A stretch of 39,053 nt of DNA from Variovorax sp. (GTDB taxonomy: Bacteria; Pseudomonadota; Gammaproteobacteria; Burkholderiales; Burkholderiaceae_C). The notes under the pieces were generated by a model. That model searched no databases. It was not told where the DNA came from and saw nothing but the letters and a program-made list of their open reading frames with translations. Numbering within the stretch: the stretch's first letter is position 1; each line of letters starts with the position of its first letter. The position numbers and the translations under genes are program-made. The stretch covers positions 1-39,053 of the forward strand of contig JAQGMP010000397.1 in NCBI GenBank assembly GCA_028292285.1, given 5' to 3'. Below are positions 10,098-20,278 of the stretch, piece after piece.

Positions 10098-11171
10098 ATG
10101 AGCCGAGATTCGCAAAGTGGCGACAAGCCCGTCGTCAATCTGGCTTTGCAAGGCGGGGGCGCGAACGGCGCGTTCACCTGGGGCGCGCTGGAGTGCCTCC
10201 TTGACCAGGAAGACATCCGCATCGGCCGCGTGAGCGGGGCGAGCGCCGGTGCGCTGAATGGCGCAGCGCTTGTCACGGGCTTGTTGAAAGGCGGCCGAAC
10301 CGGAGCGAAGGAGAACCTGGCGCTGCTCTGGCGGAAAGTTGCTGAGGTCGGCGCGCCGTTCACGTTTCTGTCCAGCCCGCTGAGAAAACCGGGATTGGGC
10401 ATCTGGGACGACGCGCTGCCGTTGCTCTCGCCCTACCAGACCAATCCATTTGCAATTCAGCCGCTTCGGCACATCGTCGAAGCCTTCACCGACACTGAGT
10501 CGCTTCGCATCGGCGGGCTGAACGCCCTGTTCGTCAATGCCGTGAATGTCCACAGCGGACGCTCACGAGTGTTCGGCCCGGCCGACCTGTCAACTGACGC
10601 TTTGATCGCTTCGGCCTGCGCGCCTTTCATGTTCCAGGCCGTGCAGATCGATGGGGAGCCGTATTGGGATGGCAGCTACGCGGCCAACCCGATGCTGTGG
10701 CCACTGTACGAGAGCTCGCTGGACTCTGACATTTTCATGGTGGAGCTCACGCCGCAGCAAAGAGCGGAGACGCCCACCACAGCGAAAAACATCCTCAACC
10801 GGATCAATGAGATCGCATCAATCAATGGATTGATTTCCGAACTTCGCTCGCTGCACGCGATCAATCGCCATGTTTCGGGCGCCGACTTGCGCATGCACGT
10901 GCTCAGCCTGCCCGACGTCGGGCGCGACGGCGCGATCGAACCCTCAGTCAAGCGCACCGTCGGCCCGCTGCTCTTCGATTCCTTGCGAAGGCACGGGTAC
11001 GACGCATGCCGGGCGTGGCTGGCCGAGTTCCGGCATGACCTGGGTGTCAGGTCAACGGTCGATGTGGCCGCGCGGTACCTTGACAGCCAGCATGCGCACG
11101 GAGTCAGGGACGATATCCCGCAGGCTGTGCAATCAGGGCAGCGCGATCTCGGCGGCGACCGTCGTCGGTAA
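10098..11171 (+). CDS. Patatin-like phospholipase
   Basis: NLALQGGGANGAFTWGALE, GASAGALNG nucleophile elbow, DGSYAANPML catalytic Asp motif. Confidence 0.93.
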   Translation: MSRDSQSGDKPVVNLALQGGGANGAFTWGALECLLDQEDIRIGRVSGASAGALNGAALVTGLLKGGRTGAKENLALLWRKVAEVGAPFTFLSSPLRKPGLGIWDDALPLLSPYQTNPFAIQPLRHIVEAFTDTESLRIGGLNALFVNAVNVHSGRSRVFGPADLSTDALIASACAPFMFQAVQIDGEPYWDGSYAANPMLWPLYESSLDSDIFMVELTPQQRAETPTTAKNILNRINEIASINGLISELRSLHAINRHVSGADLRMHVLSLPDVGRDGAIEPSVKRTVGPLLFDSLRRHGYDACRAWLAEFRHDLGVRSTVDVAARYLDSQHAHGVRDDIPQAVQSGQRDLGGDRRR

Positions 11172-11720
11172 TTTGTACGACTGACGGAACTGCAAAAGCG
11201 CCGCATCGTTGCGCTCCTTTGACTGGGATGCGACGCAGTCGCTCGCGACCACCACATCGAAGTCACGCATCCTCGCTTCGGCGACGGTGACGAGAATGCA
11301 CTGATCGCTCGACACGCCCGTCACGATGACGCGTCGGGCTCGAAGGTGCGAGAGCAGCAATTCCAGCGGGGTGGAAAAAAAAGCGGAGTGCTTGGGCTTG
11401 AGGACAAAAAAATCCTCGTGGTCCGGCATCAGGGCCTGGGTGATGTCGGCGCCGCGCCCCTGCGAGGCAGACGATTGGGAAACCAAGTGGCGGAAATCGG
11501 ATCGCCAGCGCCCGCTGTTGTCGTTGCAGTAGATCGCAGGAACGCCTTCGCGCCGGCAGCGCTGCTTGAGCAGGGCGATGTTGCGGTAAATCGTTGTTGC
11601 GCCGTCCAGCACGGCGTCGGCGTCCGGAAAATCCCAGCAACTGATCATGTCGATGATCAGCAGTGCTGTGCCCGATGTGTCGCCTTCGTGCGCCAGCGAG
11701 GCGTCTGGTTTGCTGCTCAC
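11133..11720 (-). CDS. Isochorismatase-like cysteine hydrolase
   Basis: ALLIIDMISCWDFP, LKPKHSAFFSTPLE, VIVTGVSSDQCILVTVAEARMRDFDVVVASDCV; probable GTG start at 11720; 3' end overlaps patatin by 39 bp convergently. Confidence 0.88.
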   Translation of the reverse strand: MSSKPDASLAHEGDTSGTALLIIDMISCWDFPDADAVLDGATTIYRNIALLKQRCRREGVPAIYCNDNSGRWRSDFRHLVSQSSASQGRGADITQALMPDHEDFFVLKPKHSAFFSTPLELLLSHLRARRVIVTGVSSDQCILVTVAEARMRDFDVVVASDCVASQSKERNDAALLQFRQSYKLPTTVAAEIALP

Positions 11721-11736
11721 GGCAAGATCGTCCTGG

Positions 11737-12729
11737 TCATACGGTGATTCGAGTTCTTTCGTGCGTGCGCAAGCCCGGCAGCACCATGCGCCCGAACACA
11801 TCGATGAAGTCCGCCTGATTCCGGCCCACTTGGTGCAGGTCAATGCCTTGCACTCCGAGTGCCATGCAAGCGGCCAGGTGGTCCGCATGGGCATGCAGGT
11901 CGGCCGAGACGAAAACGCGCTCGCGCATCGCCTCGGGCGAGATGTGGCGACTGGCGATCTCGAAGTCCTCAGGCTGGCGAAGTTCGCCCTGCTTCTCGTC
12001 CACCGCATTGAACCGCCACTGCTGATGCGCTTCGCGCAAGGCCTCCTCCTCGGTTTCAGCCCAGCTCAGGTCGACCTTGATGTAGACGGGCTTTCCGGCG
12101 CCGCCGCCACGGCGAAAGGCGGCGATGCGATCTCGCAACGCCGGAATTCCCGGTCCGATCGTGAGCAGCCCATCGGCCCAGCTGCCGAGCCACTCCGCCG
12201 TGGCTTCGCTCGTGGCGGCCCCTATCAGCTGGGGCACCGCCGGGGGCTTGCACCAGAGACGCGCGTCCCGCACCGCCGGCGGCCCCTCAGCGATCACGCG
12301 GTGTCCCTGCAAAAGCGATTTCATCGACCTCGCGCCGTGCAGCAGGCGGCGGTTGCGCTCTGCCTTGTTCGGCCACGCCGGGCCGAGTGCCGCCTCGTTG
12401 AGTGCTTCGCCGCTACCCAGCGCGATCCAGGGCATGCGACCCGGGTACATCGTGGCCAGCGTGCCTGCCGCCTGGGCCAACACGACGGGCGAATACCGCC
12501 AACCGCCTGGCACCGAGATCGTGGCGAAGGTGAGCCGCTGCGTTGCCTGCATTGCAGCGCCGAGCCACGACCAGGTGAAGGCGGACTGACCTTGCGCCGG
12601 CGCCCAGGGCTGCAAATGGTCCGACGTGAAGGCGGCGTCGAACCCGGCGTGCTCCGCGCGCACGACCCAGCGCAGCAACTGCTGCGGCGCAAACTGTTCC
12701 TGCGAGGCGTGGTAGCTGAAAAGCGTCAT
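11737..12729 (-). CDS. LLM class flavin-dependent oxidoreductase
   Basis: MTLFSYHASQEQFAPQQLLRWVVRAEHAGFDAAFTSDHLQPW... typical luciferase-like N-terminus; SADGLLTIGPG-type segment. Confidence 0.9.
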   Translation of the reverse strand: MTLFSYHASQEQFAPQQLLRWVVRAEHAGFDAAFTSDHLQPWAPAQGQSAFTWSWLGAAMQATQRLTFATISVPGGWRYSPVVLAQAAGTLATMYPGRMPWIALGSGEALNEAALGPAWPNKAERNRRLLHGARSMKSLLQGHRVIAEGPPAVRDARLWCKPPAVPQLIGAATSEATAEWLGSWADGLLTIGPGIPALRDRIAAFRRGGGAGKPVYIKVDLSWAETEEEALREAHQQWRFNAVDEKQGELRQPEDFEIASRHISPEAMRERVFVSADLHAHADHLAACMALGVQGIDLHQVGRNQADFIDVFGRMVLPGLRTHERTRITV

Positions 12730-12763
12730 GGCGTGCTGCGGGCGAGGTGCGGGCAACGGCCGG

Positions 12764-13171
12764 TCACAGTGACACGCCAATGCGCACGCCGTTCGGGTGC
12801 GTGGCTTCGAATTTCTCCTGACAGGGCACGCAGCGCTCACTGAAGGGCTGGACCTTCAGGCGCGCCAGCGGGATAACCACGCCGCAGTCCGTGCACAAGC
12901 CGTAGCTGCCTTGCTGAATGCGTTCCAGCGCGACGGCGATCTGGCGCAGCTCCGTCATGTCGCGCTCCTGTTCGGCGCGTCGTATCGCCCCCCGGATGCG
13001 CGCTTCTCCCTGGTCCCCCGCATCACCCACCTCGACGTGCGGCTGCCGGCTGGAGGTCTCGGCAGCTTCTTCGTCGACCTCGCGCACCTGGATGACCAGC
13101 TGCGCCTTGCGCGCGTGGAGCCGCGCCGCCATCGCGTCCAGCTGGGAGGAGGAAAGAGGTGTCGATGCCAT
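12764..13171 (-). CDS. TraR/DksA family zinc-finger transcriptional regulator
   Basis: ALERIQQGSYGLCTDCGVVIPLARLKVQPFSERCVPCQEKFE; ATG at 13171. Confidence 0.92.
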   Translation of the reverse strand: MASTPLSSSQLDAMAARLHARKAQLVIQVREVDEEAAETSSRQPHVEVGDAGDQGEARIRGAIRRAEQERDMTELRQIAVALERIQQGSYGLCTDCGVVIPLARLKVQPFSERCVPCQEKFEATHPNGVRIGVSL

Positions 13172-13875
13172 CGCGCGTCCGGTTGTCATGGATGCCTGGA
13201 GGCAACGCGCATGCCCAAGACCCGTCGTGGCGCAAGAACCTTCGTCCCCGTTTTGGGCGGCGGCTGATGGTTGCTCGCCCCCGGAGGGCGTGCGCCGCGC
13301 GCGTCGCCTTTGCGCGCCGAAACCTGTTCCCGAGGTCCGGTGCCGATGTTCTGTCTGTCATGCCGGCGCTACGGCGCGCGCCGACCTTGACTCGTCCGCG
13401 AAGCCGCCTTGTTTCCGGTCCTGTCGATCGTTCAGACCTTACCTGTCTGGAGCTCCCTTCGACCGGCAAGGGGTCTGGCGGGGTCAGGAGCAACGGGTGG
13501 TCCGCCGGAGCCGCCGACCTCACCCCGTTCCGGATGCTGTCGCGTGACTGCTCGCCGCGTAAGAATTCCTGCTTCTTGCTCATGCTCCTCGTTTGGTCAC
13601 CTTGCGGCCGAACAAACGGCGCGCCGCTCAGCACTCCTCAGCGCCATATGCCACCCCAGGGACCTTGAACCCGCGCAAGCACTGCCGCAAACAATGCCGA
13701 AGGAGGGTAGGTCTTACAAGACTTCGGGGTGCCAGTCGCAGCCGCTTGCCATCCGTCCCCGAGGGAGCAAGTCGACCGGCTCGCGGCGAGCTTTGCGGGC
13801 CTCTCGACAAGGCGCCGTAGCCGCTGTGCCCGGCACGCCGGTTGCCGAACGGCGACGAGAACCGTTGAAAGAACA

Positions 13876-14151
13876 ATGTCTATATCCCTCCTTCGGAAAG
13901 TTGCAGCCTCCCGGCTGCCGTTGAACGTCTCGGACACCGACCAGATCGACGAACTGATCGTGTTGATGCAAGCCGGATTGATCGCTGCCCTGCGTGTCCG
14001 CGACGAGAGTGACCGGTCGAGTCTCGGGCGTCGCATGGTGCGAGTGCTCGCAGTCACGCGAGATGGTCGGCGCTTGCTGTGCCGCGCCGAAGCGGTCAGG
14101 GCAGCTGATTGCATTGAAGAACGTGTGATTGCAGTCGCCGAAAGACGGTAG
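13876..14151 (+). CDS. Hypothetical protein
   Basis: MSISLLRKVAASRLPLNVSDTDQIDELIVLMQAGLIAALRVRDESDRSSLGRRMVRVLAVTRDGRRLL...; protein-like composition. Confidence 0.55.
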   Translation: MSISLLRKVAASRLPLNVSDTDQIDELIVLMQAGLIAALRVRDESDRSSLGRRMVRVLAVTRDGRRLLCRAEAVRAADCIEERVIAVAERR

Positions 14152-14317
14152 CCCGGGGTTTTGTGAGCGCTGCGGCCGAAGACGCCCCATCAGCGCCGAA
14201 GATGGCTCTCGCCAGGAGCTGACGCGTCGGTATCTTCGTCTAGCCTTCCGTGCCGGCAGGGCTCTGCGGCACTGCTCGCATTGCAGCAAGCCATTGAGCA
14301 GCATTGGTCAGGCGCCT

Positions 14318-15247
14318 TCAGCGCAGCGGCTCAAGCCGCCGGTGCATGGCCGAGGCTGCTATAGCGGCGGCGCCCGTCGCCACCACGATCTGATTCAATC
14401 CCTGCGCGACGTCGCCCGCCGCGTACAGGCCTTCCACGGAGGTCTGATGATGTTCGTCCACGACAAGATAGCCAGTCTCGTCGCATTGCGCACCCAGCAG
14501 GCGCCCCAGTCCCGCATGCACGCGCACGCCCAGCGCACAATAGAGAGACTCGCAGGTTGTCTCGGAGTCGCCATGGGCAACCGTGACCCCGCCGGCTCCT
14601 GCTGCGATGCTGCGCACCGGATCGTTGAAGCATCGGATCCCCGCCTCGGCGAGCCGCTGGCGGTCGGCGCCCGCCAACCCAGCGGCCCCTTCTTGCACGA
14701 AGAGCGTAAGGTGAGGCGTGAAGTGCCGCAGGTAAATCGCCTCCGCCACGCCGGCGCTGCCAGTGCCATAAACACCCACCTTGCGCCCAATCACCTCGTA
14801 AGCGTCACAGACAGGGCAGTAGCGCAAGGCGCCCGCTTGCAAGGCCGCCAGCACGTGCGGCATCGCGGGCGGGATGTCGTCGACGCCTGTCGCGAGCAAC
14901 AACAGCTTGCCACGCGCGGAGCCCGTCGGCCATTGGAGACCGAAGCCCTCCGCGTCGTGCCATGCGTGCTCGACCGTGGCTTCGACACGGCACGCGTCAT
15001 AGGCACCGAGCTGCCGGCGCAGGGCGTCGAGTAGGGAGTTGCCGGCGATGCCCTCGGCGAAGCCCGGGTAGTTGTGCGTGCGCGGGATCTTGGCGACGCG
15101 GCTGTGCATCGCGTCCAGCAGCACCACCGAGCGGCGAAAGCGAGCCAGGTAGATGGCGGCGGTGAGACCGGCCGCTCCGCCGCCGACGATCAACACGTCC
15201 GCCACGCCGTCGGCGGTGGGGCGTCCACGCACGCTGCTCGGGTTCAT
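14318..15247 (-). CDS. NAD(P)/FAD-dependent oxidoreductase, thioredoxin-reductase-like
   Basis: ADVLIVGGGAAGLTAAIYLARF, YCPVCDAYEVIGRKVGVYGTGSAG, VEGLYAAGDVAQGLNQIVVATGAAAIAA. Confidence 0.9.
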   Translation of the reverse strand: MNPSSVRGRPTADGVADVLIVGGGAAGLTAAIYLARFRRSVVLLDAMHSRVAKIPRTHNYPGFAEGIAGNSLLDALRRQLGAYDACRVEATVEHAWHDAEGFGLQWPTGSARGKLLLLATGVDDIPPAMPHVLAALQAGALRYCPVCDAYEVIGRKVGVYGTGSAGVAEAIYLRHFTPHLTLFVQEGAAGLAGADRQRLAEAGIRCFNDPVRSIAAGAGGVTVAHGDSETTCESLYCALGVRVHAGLGRLLGAQCDETGYLVVDEHHQTSVEGLYAAGDVAQGLNQIVVATGAAAIAASAMHRRLEPLR

Positions 15248-15272
15248 TTCGACTTTCAGTGCAGCTGGGCCG

Positions 15273-15716
15273 CTAGCGCAGCAATCCGAGCGCCCGGTTG
15301 AACTCGGATGCGAAGCGCCGGCGTTCCATGGCTGTGAGATGGCGACCCACCTCAAGCCGGCTCCGGCCGCTGCAAAGGTGCAACGCACCACCGCGCTGCT
15401 CGAGGCGCGTCCATCGGGGATCGAGGCGCGCCACGCGGGTGGTCAAGCCGCGGTGGATCTTCACGTCCAGAGTGTCCCGCGCAAGATCCAGCTCCTCGCC
15501 GTCCACCGCGTGCAGCCCATAAAACAATGCTGCAGCGTCCAGCCCGACAGCTTGAACACCGCAGCACGCGGTCACCAGTGGGTAGCCCACGCACCCGAAC
15601 GCGATCCCAATCGCCAGGTTCGCGGCCGCCAACAATCCGACGTTCAGCAGGAAGGCGCGCGGCGACAGCGCACAACGGCGCATGAGCTTCCAACGTGCGG
15701 GCGGGTCGAACGGCAT
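15273..15716 (-). CDS. DUF2244 domain membrane protein
   Basis: CALSPRAFLLNVGLLAAANLAIGIAFGCVGYPLV...; adjacent to cytochrome oxidase gene as is common for this family. Confidence 0.75.
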   Translation of the reverse strand: MPFDPPARWKLMRRCALSPRAFLLNVGLLAAANLAIGIAFGCVGYPLVTACCGVQAVGLDAAALFYGLHAVDGEELDLARDTLDVKIHRGLTTRVARLDPRWTRLEQRGGALHLCSGRSRLEVGRHLTAMERRRFASEFNRALGLLR

Positions 15717-15853
15717 GGCAGGCAGCCGGCAAAGCACGTGCCGCGGGCGGGGCCGTGGGGTGCACCGGATCAAGCCCCGCTCGAACTCGCCGCCGCAGGC
15801 ACGAAGGCACGCCGTTTGCCATGCGAGCTGCCCACTCAGCAGGCCGCATTGCC

Positions 15854-17506
15854 ATGAACACGATTGCCTCCGACACCCTACCGTCACCTGTCGCCCGGCC
15901 AGCGGGGCTGGATGAGGGCCATGATGAATCTCATGTGATGCCCAACGGTTGGCGTCGCTGGCTGTACGCCACCGATCACAAGGACATTGGCACCATGTAC
16001 CTGCTATTCAGTCTCACCATGCTGATGGTGGGCGGGTTGCTGGCGATGTTCATACGCGCTGAGCTGTTCCAGCCGGGGCTGCAATTGTTCAACCCCGAGG
16101 TCTACAACCAATTCGTGACGATCCACGGGTTGGTGATGGTCTTCGGGGCCATCATGCCGGCCTTCGTGGGGTTCGCGAACTGGATGATTCCACTGCAGAT
16201 CGGAGCTTCCGACATGGCATTCGCGCGCCTCAACAACTTCAGCTTCTGGCTGCTGCCACCTGCCGGTCTTTTGCTTGTGGCGCCCTTCTTCATGGACATC
16301 GGCTCGATCGGCTCGGGTTGGACGCTTTATCCGCCGTTGAGCCTGCAGATGGGGCCGGCCATGGATTTCGCCATCTTTGCCGTTCACATCATGGGCGCGA
16401 GCTCGATCATGGGCTCCATCAACATCATTGTGACGGTGCTCAACATGCGCGCGCCACGAATGACGTTGATGAAGATGCCACTGTTTTGCTGGACGTGGCT
16501 GGTCACGGCCTATCTGTTGATAGCCGTGATGCCCGTGTTGGCAGGGGCGGTGACGATGACGTTAACGGACCGCCATTTCGGAACCACCTTCTTCGTCCCG
16601 TCGGGCGGCGGCGATCCCGTCCTGTTCCAGCACATCTTCTGGTTCTTCGGGCATCCGGAGGTCTACATCATGATCCTGCCGGCGTTCGGCATCATCAGCC
16701 AGGTGGTACCCGCGTTCTCGCGCAAGAGGCTCTTCGGGTACCAGTCAATGGTGTATGCGACGGGGGCCATCGCCCTGCTTTCGTTCATCGTCTGGGCCCA
16801 CCACATGTTCACCACCGCCATGCCGCTGACGGGCCAGCTGTTCTTCATGTATGCCACCATGCTGGTGGCCGTGCCCACCGCGGTGAAGGTCTTCAACTGG
16901 GTCGCCACCATGTGGCAGGGTTCCATCACCATGGAAACTCCCATGCTGTTCGCGGTCGGCTTCATCTTCGTGTTCAGCCTGGGCGGGTTCACCGGGCTGA
17001 TCCTGTCGATCGCTCCGATAGACATCCAGCTGCACGACACACACTATGTCGTCGCGCACTTTCACTACGTGCTTGTCGCGGACTCCCTGTTCGCGATGTT
17101 CTCCGGGTTCTACTACTGGGTGCCAAAGTGGACCGGAGTCATGTACCGCGAGCGGCGCGGGCAGGTGCACTTCTGGGTGTCTCTGGTGAGCTTTAATGTC
17201 GCGTTCTTCCCGCTGCACTTTCTTGGTCTCGCGGGGATGCCTAGGCGCTATGCCGACTATCCGATGCAGTTCGCCGACTTCAACATGGTCGCGAGCGTCG
17301 GCGCTTTCGCGTTCGGCTTGGCGCAGGTCTACTTCGTCCTGTTCATCGTCATTCCCGCGCTTCTTAAACGCGGGGAGAAAGCGCCAGCCAAGCCTTGGGA
17401 CGGGGCCGAAGGCCTGGAGTGGGAAGTGCCTTCGCCCGCGCCATTTCATACCTTCGAAGTGCCGCCGCGGCTCGACGCGACGGCCACTCGCATATTGGCG
17501 GATTAA
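15854..17506 (+). CDS. ctaD: Cytochrome c oxidase subunit I
   Basis: YATDHKDIGTMYLLFS, FWFFGHPEVYIMILPAFGIIS, HDTHYVVAHFHYVL haem-copper oxidase motifs. Confidence 0.95.
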   Translation: MNTIASDTLPSPVARPAGLDEGHDESHVMPNGWRRWLYATDHKDIGTMYLLFSLTMLMVGGLLAMFIRAELFQPGLQLFNPEVYNQFVTIHGLVMVFGAIMPAFVGFANWMIPLQIGASDMAFARLNNFSFWLLPPAGLLLVAPFFMDIGSIGSGWTLYPPLSLQMGPAMDFAIFAVHIMGASSIMGSINIIVTVLNMRAPRMTLMKMPLFCWTWLVTAYLLIAVMPVLAGAVTMTLTDRHFGTTFFVPSGGGDPVLFQHIFWFFGHPEVYIMILPAFGIISQVVPAFSRKRLFGYQSMVYATGAIALLSFIVWAHHMFTTAMPLTGQLFFMYATMLVAVPTAVKVFNWVATMWQGSITMETPMLFAVGFIFVFSLGGFTGLILSIAPIDIQLHDTHYVVAHFHYVLVADSLFAMFSGFYYWVPKWTGVMYRERRGQVHFWVSLVSFNVAFFPLHFLGLAGMPRRYADYPMQFADFNMVASVGAFAFGLAQVYFVLFIVIPALLKRGEKAPAKPWDGAEGLEWEVPSPAPFHTFEVPPRLDATATRILAD

Positions 17507-17719
17507 GAGGGGCCCCGACAGGAGAGAAAGTCGGGTCCCGGCTGCCGAGTCCCGGCCGCCGATCGCCTCAGAGTCCCCGGCAGCCTGAAAGCCGCAATGC
17601 TAGCCCTCGCTCGCCGGCGCGTAGTCCATCGCCCAGACGCCGACGCCCACAAGGCCTTCGAGTCGACGCACCCCGCGGGCAGTGCCAGCGGGCGTCGCGG
17701 ACGCTCGCTCGGTCGGACG

Positions 17720-18298
17720 TCACATCTTGCTCATCGTGCGTGCGTGCTCCAAGTGGCCCTGCACGATGGGGAGCATCTTCGTTGCAAGCGCCTTGACCTC
17801 CAAATCCTTGGCTGTCGACTGCGTTTTTTGCAGTAACTTTGCCGTGGCTTCGTGGTCGCTCACTCCGGACTGTTTCACATACTGCGTATCGAAAGTCTTG
17901 CCGCTCAAGGCTTTCAGCTCGACGGCCATCGCTTTGTGCTTGATGTCAGGATCGTTGGGCGCTTCGAACCCTTTTGATTGCGCCAGCGCCTGCACGTCGC
18001 CAAGTCCCTTGGTATGGTCGTCCACCATCATCTGAGCGAATTTCTTGACATCCGCGTTCTGTGATTTCTCCAACGCCAGTTTGCCCGCCGCGATCTCCGC
18101 GGCGTTGGCCTGTGCGATGTCTTTGAGCATCCCCTCGTCCGCGCGGGACAACTTCAACGTCGCTCCGCTGTCGGCCTGCGCTCCGGACTTTGGCGCGGCC
18201 TGCGTCTGGGCGGTGGCGGTGCCGACACTCAGCGCGCATGCAGCGCCCAGCGCCGCAGCCGCGATCACAGTCATGGATCGATTCTTGATGGTATGCAT
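17720..18298 (-). CDS. DUF4142 family secreted protein
   Basis: Signal peptide MHTIKNRSMTVIAAAALGAACALSVGTATAQ; body QANAAEIAAGKLALEKSQNADVKKFAQMMVDDHTK typical of DUF4142. Confidence 0.88.
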   Translation of the reverse strand: MHTIKNRSMTVIAAAALGAACALSVGTATAQTQAAPKSGAQADSGATLKLSRADEGMLKDIAQANAAEIAAGKLALEKSQNADVKKFAQMMVDDHTKGLGDVQALAQSKGFEAPNDPDIKHKAMAVELKALSGKTFDTQYVKQSGVSDHEATAKLLQKTQSTAKDLEVKALATKMLPIVQGHLEHARTMSKM

Positions 18299-18898
18299 AA
18301 CGAACTCCTCTGTTAAAAAAGAAGAGTTGTGATTCGTTCTGGCGGCTTCTTTGTAAGACCTTTGCGCAAAAGCATGCACGCGCAGTGCTGTGCGCCCGAC
18401 TGGCGTACGCGGGAGGCCGCGAGCAACGCGCCTGCGGCGAGGACCGTGCCGGCGGAAGCCAGAAGCTCAGGGCAATGCGACTAGATTGCGCGCACAGGAA
18501 TGTGCTCCGTCGCACGAGGCATGGCCCGGGACCTTTGCGATCTCCAGGAGCACCCCCGTTAGAAATCCGAGGCCGTGCGCCTGCACTGACGTTCGCTTCG
18601 GTTGGTGGGCAACTGCGGCGTTGATCGTGGACTCCGATGGATTGCTATCGCAGCGCAATTTCCCACATCCGAAGTAAAACCCCGACGGGGCGCTCACGCT
18701 TTGTGGAAGCTGTCGCCCCGCGTTGAAGATGCTTTGGTTTGGGCAACGGCTTCGGCCCGGATGAAGTGGCAGGCATGAGCCAGCGGGCGGACGCAAGACC
18801 AAAGCCGGCGAAATCGAGCTGAATCGCCGGTCCCGTTCACTGCGATACGCACCTCGCTAACGGCCAGGGGTGCAGAAGTGGTATTGGTACGATCGGTC

Positions 18899-20071
18899 AT
18901 GCGCAATCAGCGCATGTCACCCATCGAGGTTCGGATGCGACTGGCAGATTTCATTGAGCAGAACATCGAAGCGGTTGTGGACGGCGCGGAAGAATTCGCG
19001 CGCACGCTGGAGCCGGCCGCAAGGCATCTGGATGAGGAGGCTCTGCGCGACCACATGCCGATGATCCTGCAGGCCGTCGCGCTGGACCTGCGTTCGCAGC
19101 AATCGCCGCCGGCCAGGCGTCTGAAGTCGCTAGGCCAGCCGCCGCGCCCGCCTGGTGCGCCGGAGACGGCCGCGCAGACGCACGCCTTGCTGCGCGCGAA
19201 GGCGGGCTTCGAAATCGAGCAGCTGGTGGCCGAATACCGCGCATTGCGCGCCTCCGTGCTGCGCCTTTGGCTAGGCGACGCACAGCACTTCAGCGGTGAG
19301 GCGTCCGAGGACATCGTGCGTTTCAACGAAGCCATCGATCAGGCTGTTGCCGAGTCAGTGGCGTTTTACACAGCCGAGGTGGATCGATGGCGGCACGTGT
19401 TCCTGGGCGTGCTGGGACACGACCTGCGCGGACCGCTCAATGCCATCCTGTTGACGTCCGAACTGCTGTCGCGCATGACCACCCGGGAGCCACTTTCCCG
19501 CCACACCATGCGACTCATCCAGAGCGGCAAGCGCATGAAAACGCTGCTGGACGACCTGCTCGACTTCAGCAGGGCCTCGCTCGGGCTGGGCATCGGCGTG
19601 CGCAGAATGACCGCAGATCTTGCGGGCCCCTGCGAGGAAGAGGTCGACGTGCTGCGCGCCGCCCTGCCCGACACGCCGATCAGCTTTGATGTGGAGGGCG
19701 ACACATCGGGGACATTCGACGTCTCGCGCGTGCGCGAGGTGCTTGGCAATCTCGTAGGTAACGCGGCGAAATATGGCACGCCGGGCGCCACCGTAGCCGT
19801 CCGCCTGACGGGCGACGCCGACGGCGTGCAACTGTCCGTTGAGAATGCGGGCGACCCCATACCGGGAGACGCGGTCCCCCAACTTTTCGAGCCCTTGCGC
19901 CGGGGGGCGCCGTCCGAGCCACTGGGCGACCGCGCCAATTTGGGCCTCGGGCTGTTCATCGTGCGCGAGATCGCGCGAGCCCACGGCGGCGACATCGTCG
20001 CCGTGTCAGCGGAGGGCAAGACGCGATTCACCATGCGCCTGCCCCATACGTCCGACGCCCCAGACAGCTGA
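18899..20071 (+). CDS. Sensor histidine kinase with RsbR-N-like sensory region
   Basis: H-box FLGVLGHDLRGPLNAILLTSELL, N-box REVLGNLVGNAAKYG, G-box LGLGLFIVREIARAHGG. Confidence 0.9.
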   Translation: MRNQRMSPIEVRMRLADFIEQNIEAVVDGAEEFARTLEPAARHLDEEALRDHMPMILQAVALDLRSQQSPPARRLKSLGQPPRPPGAPETAAQTHALLRAKAGFEIEQLVAEYRALRASVLRLWLGDAQHFSGEASEDIVRFNEAIDQAVAESVAFYTAEVDRWRHVFLGVLGHDLRGPLNAILLTSELLSRMTTREPLSRHTMRLIQSGKRMKTLLDDLLDFSRASLGLGIGVRRMTADLAGPCEEEVDVLRAALPDTPISFDVEGDTSGTFDVSRVREVLGNLVGNAAKYGTPGATVAVRLTGDADGVQLSVENAGDPIPGDAVPQLFEPLRRGAPSEPLGDRANLGLGLFIVREIARAHGGDIVAVSAEGKTRFTMRLPHTSDAPDS

Positions 20072-20278
20072 GTGGGCGCCCTTGGGCTCTCGGCTCTCGG
20101 CGCTCGTGGCGCCGGTGTGCCAGCTTGTCGGCTCGGCCCTGATGCTGGCAGCCACGCACGCCGCCGGGACACCTGTCGAAGTCTCTGATTCGGCGGCGTT
20201 GCTGGCGGCTCCAGCAACTCTCAGGCGCGCGGTGAGTCCGTAGCGACGGACCGGATACCAGGTCGCCCGAAGGGCCTC

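Noticed and set aside
8253-10553. 766-aa minus-strand ORF
   Set aside because: Antisense to the S9 peptidase and start of patatin; composition typical of GC-rich shadow ORFs.
11371-11413. A8 and A7 homopolymers inside the isochorismatase-like gene
   Set aside because: They encode Phe-Phe in well-conserved context (SAFFSTP, DFFVLKP); no sign of frameshift.
11647-12843. 398-aa plus-strand ORF
   Set aside because: Antisense to the LLM oxidoreductase gene.
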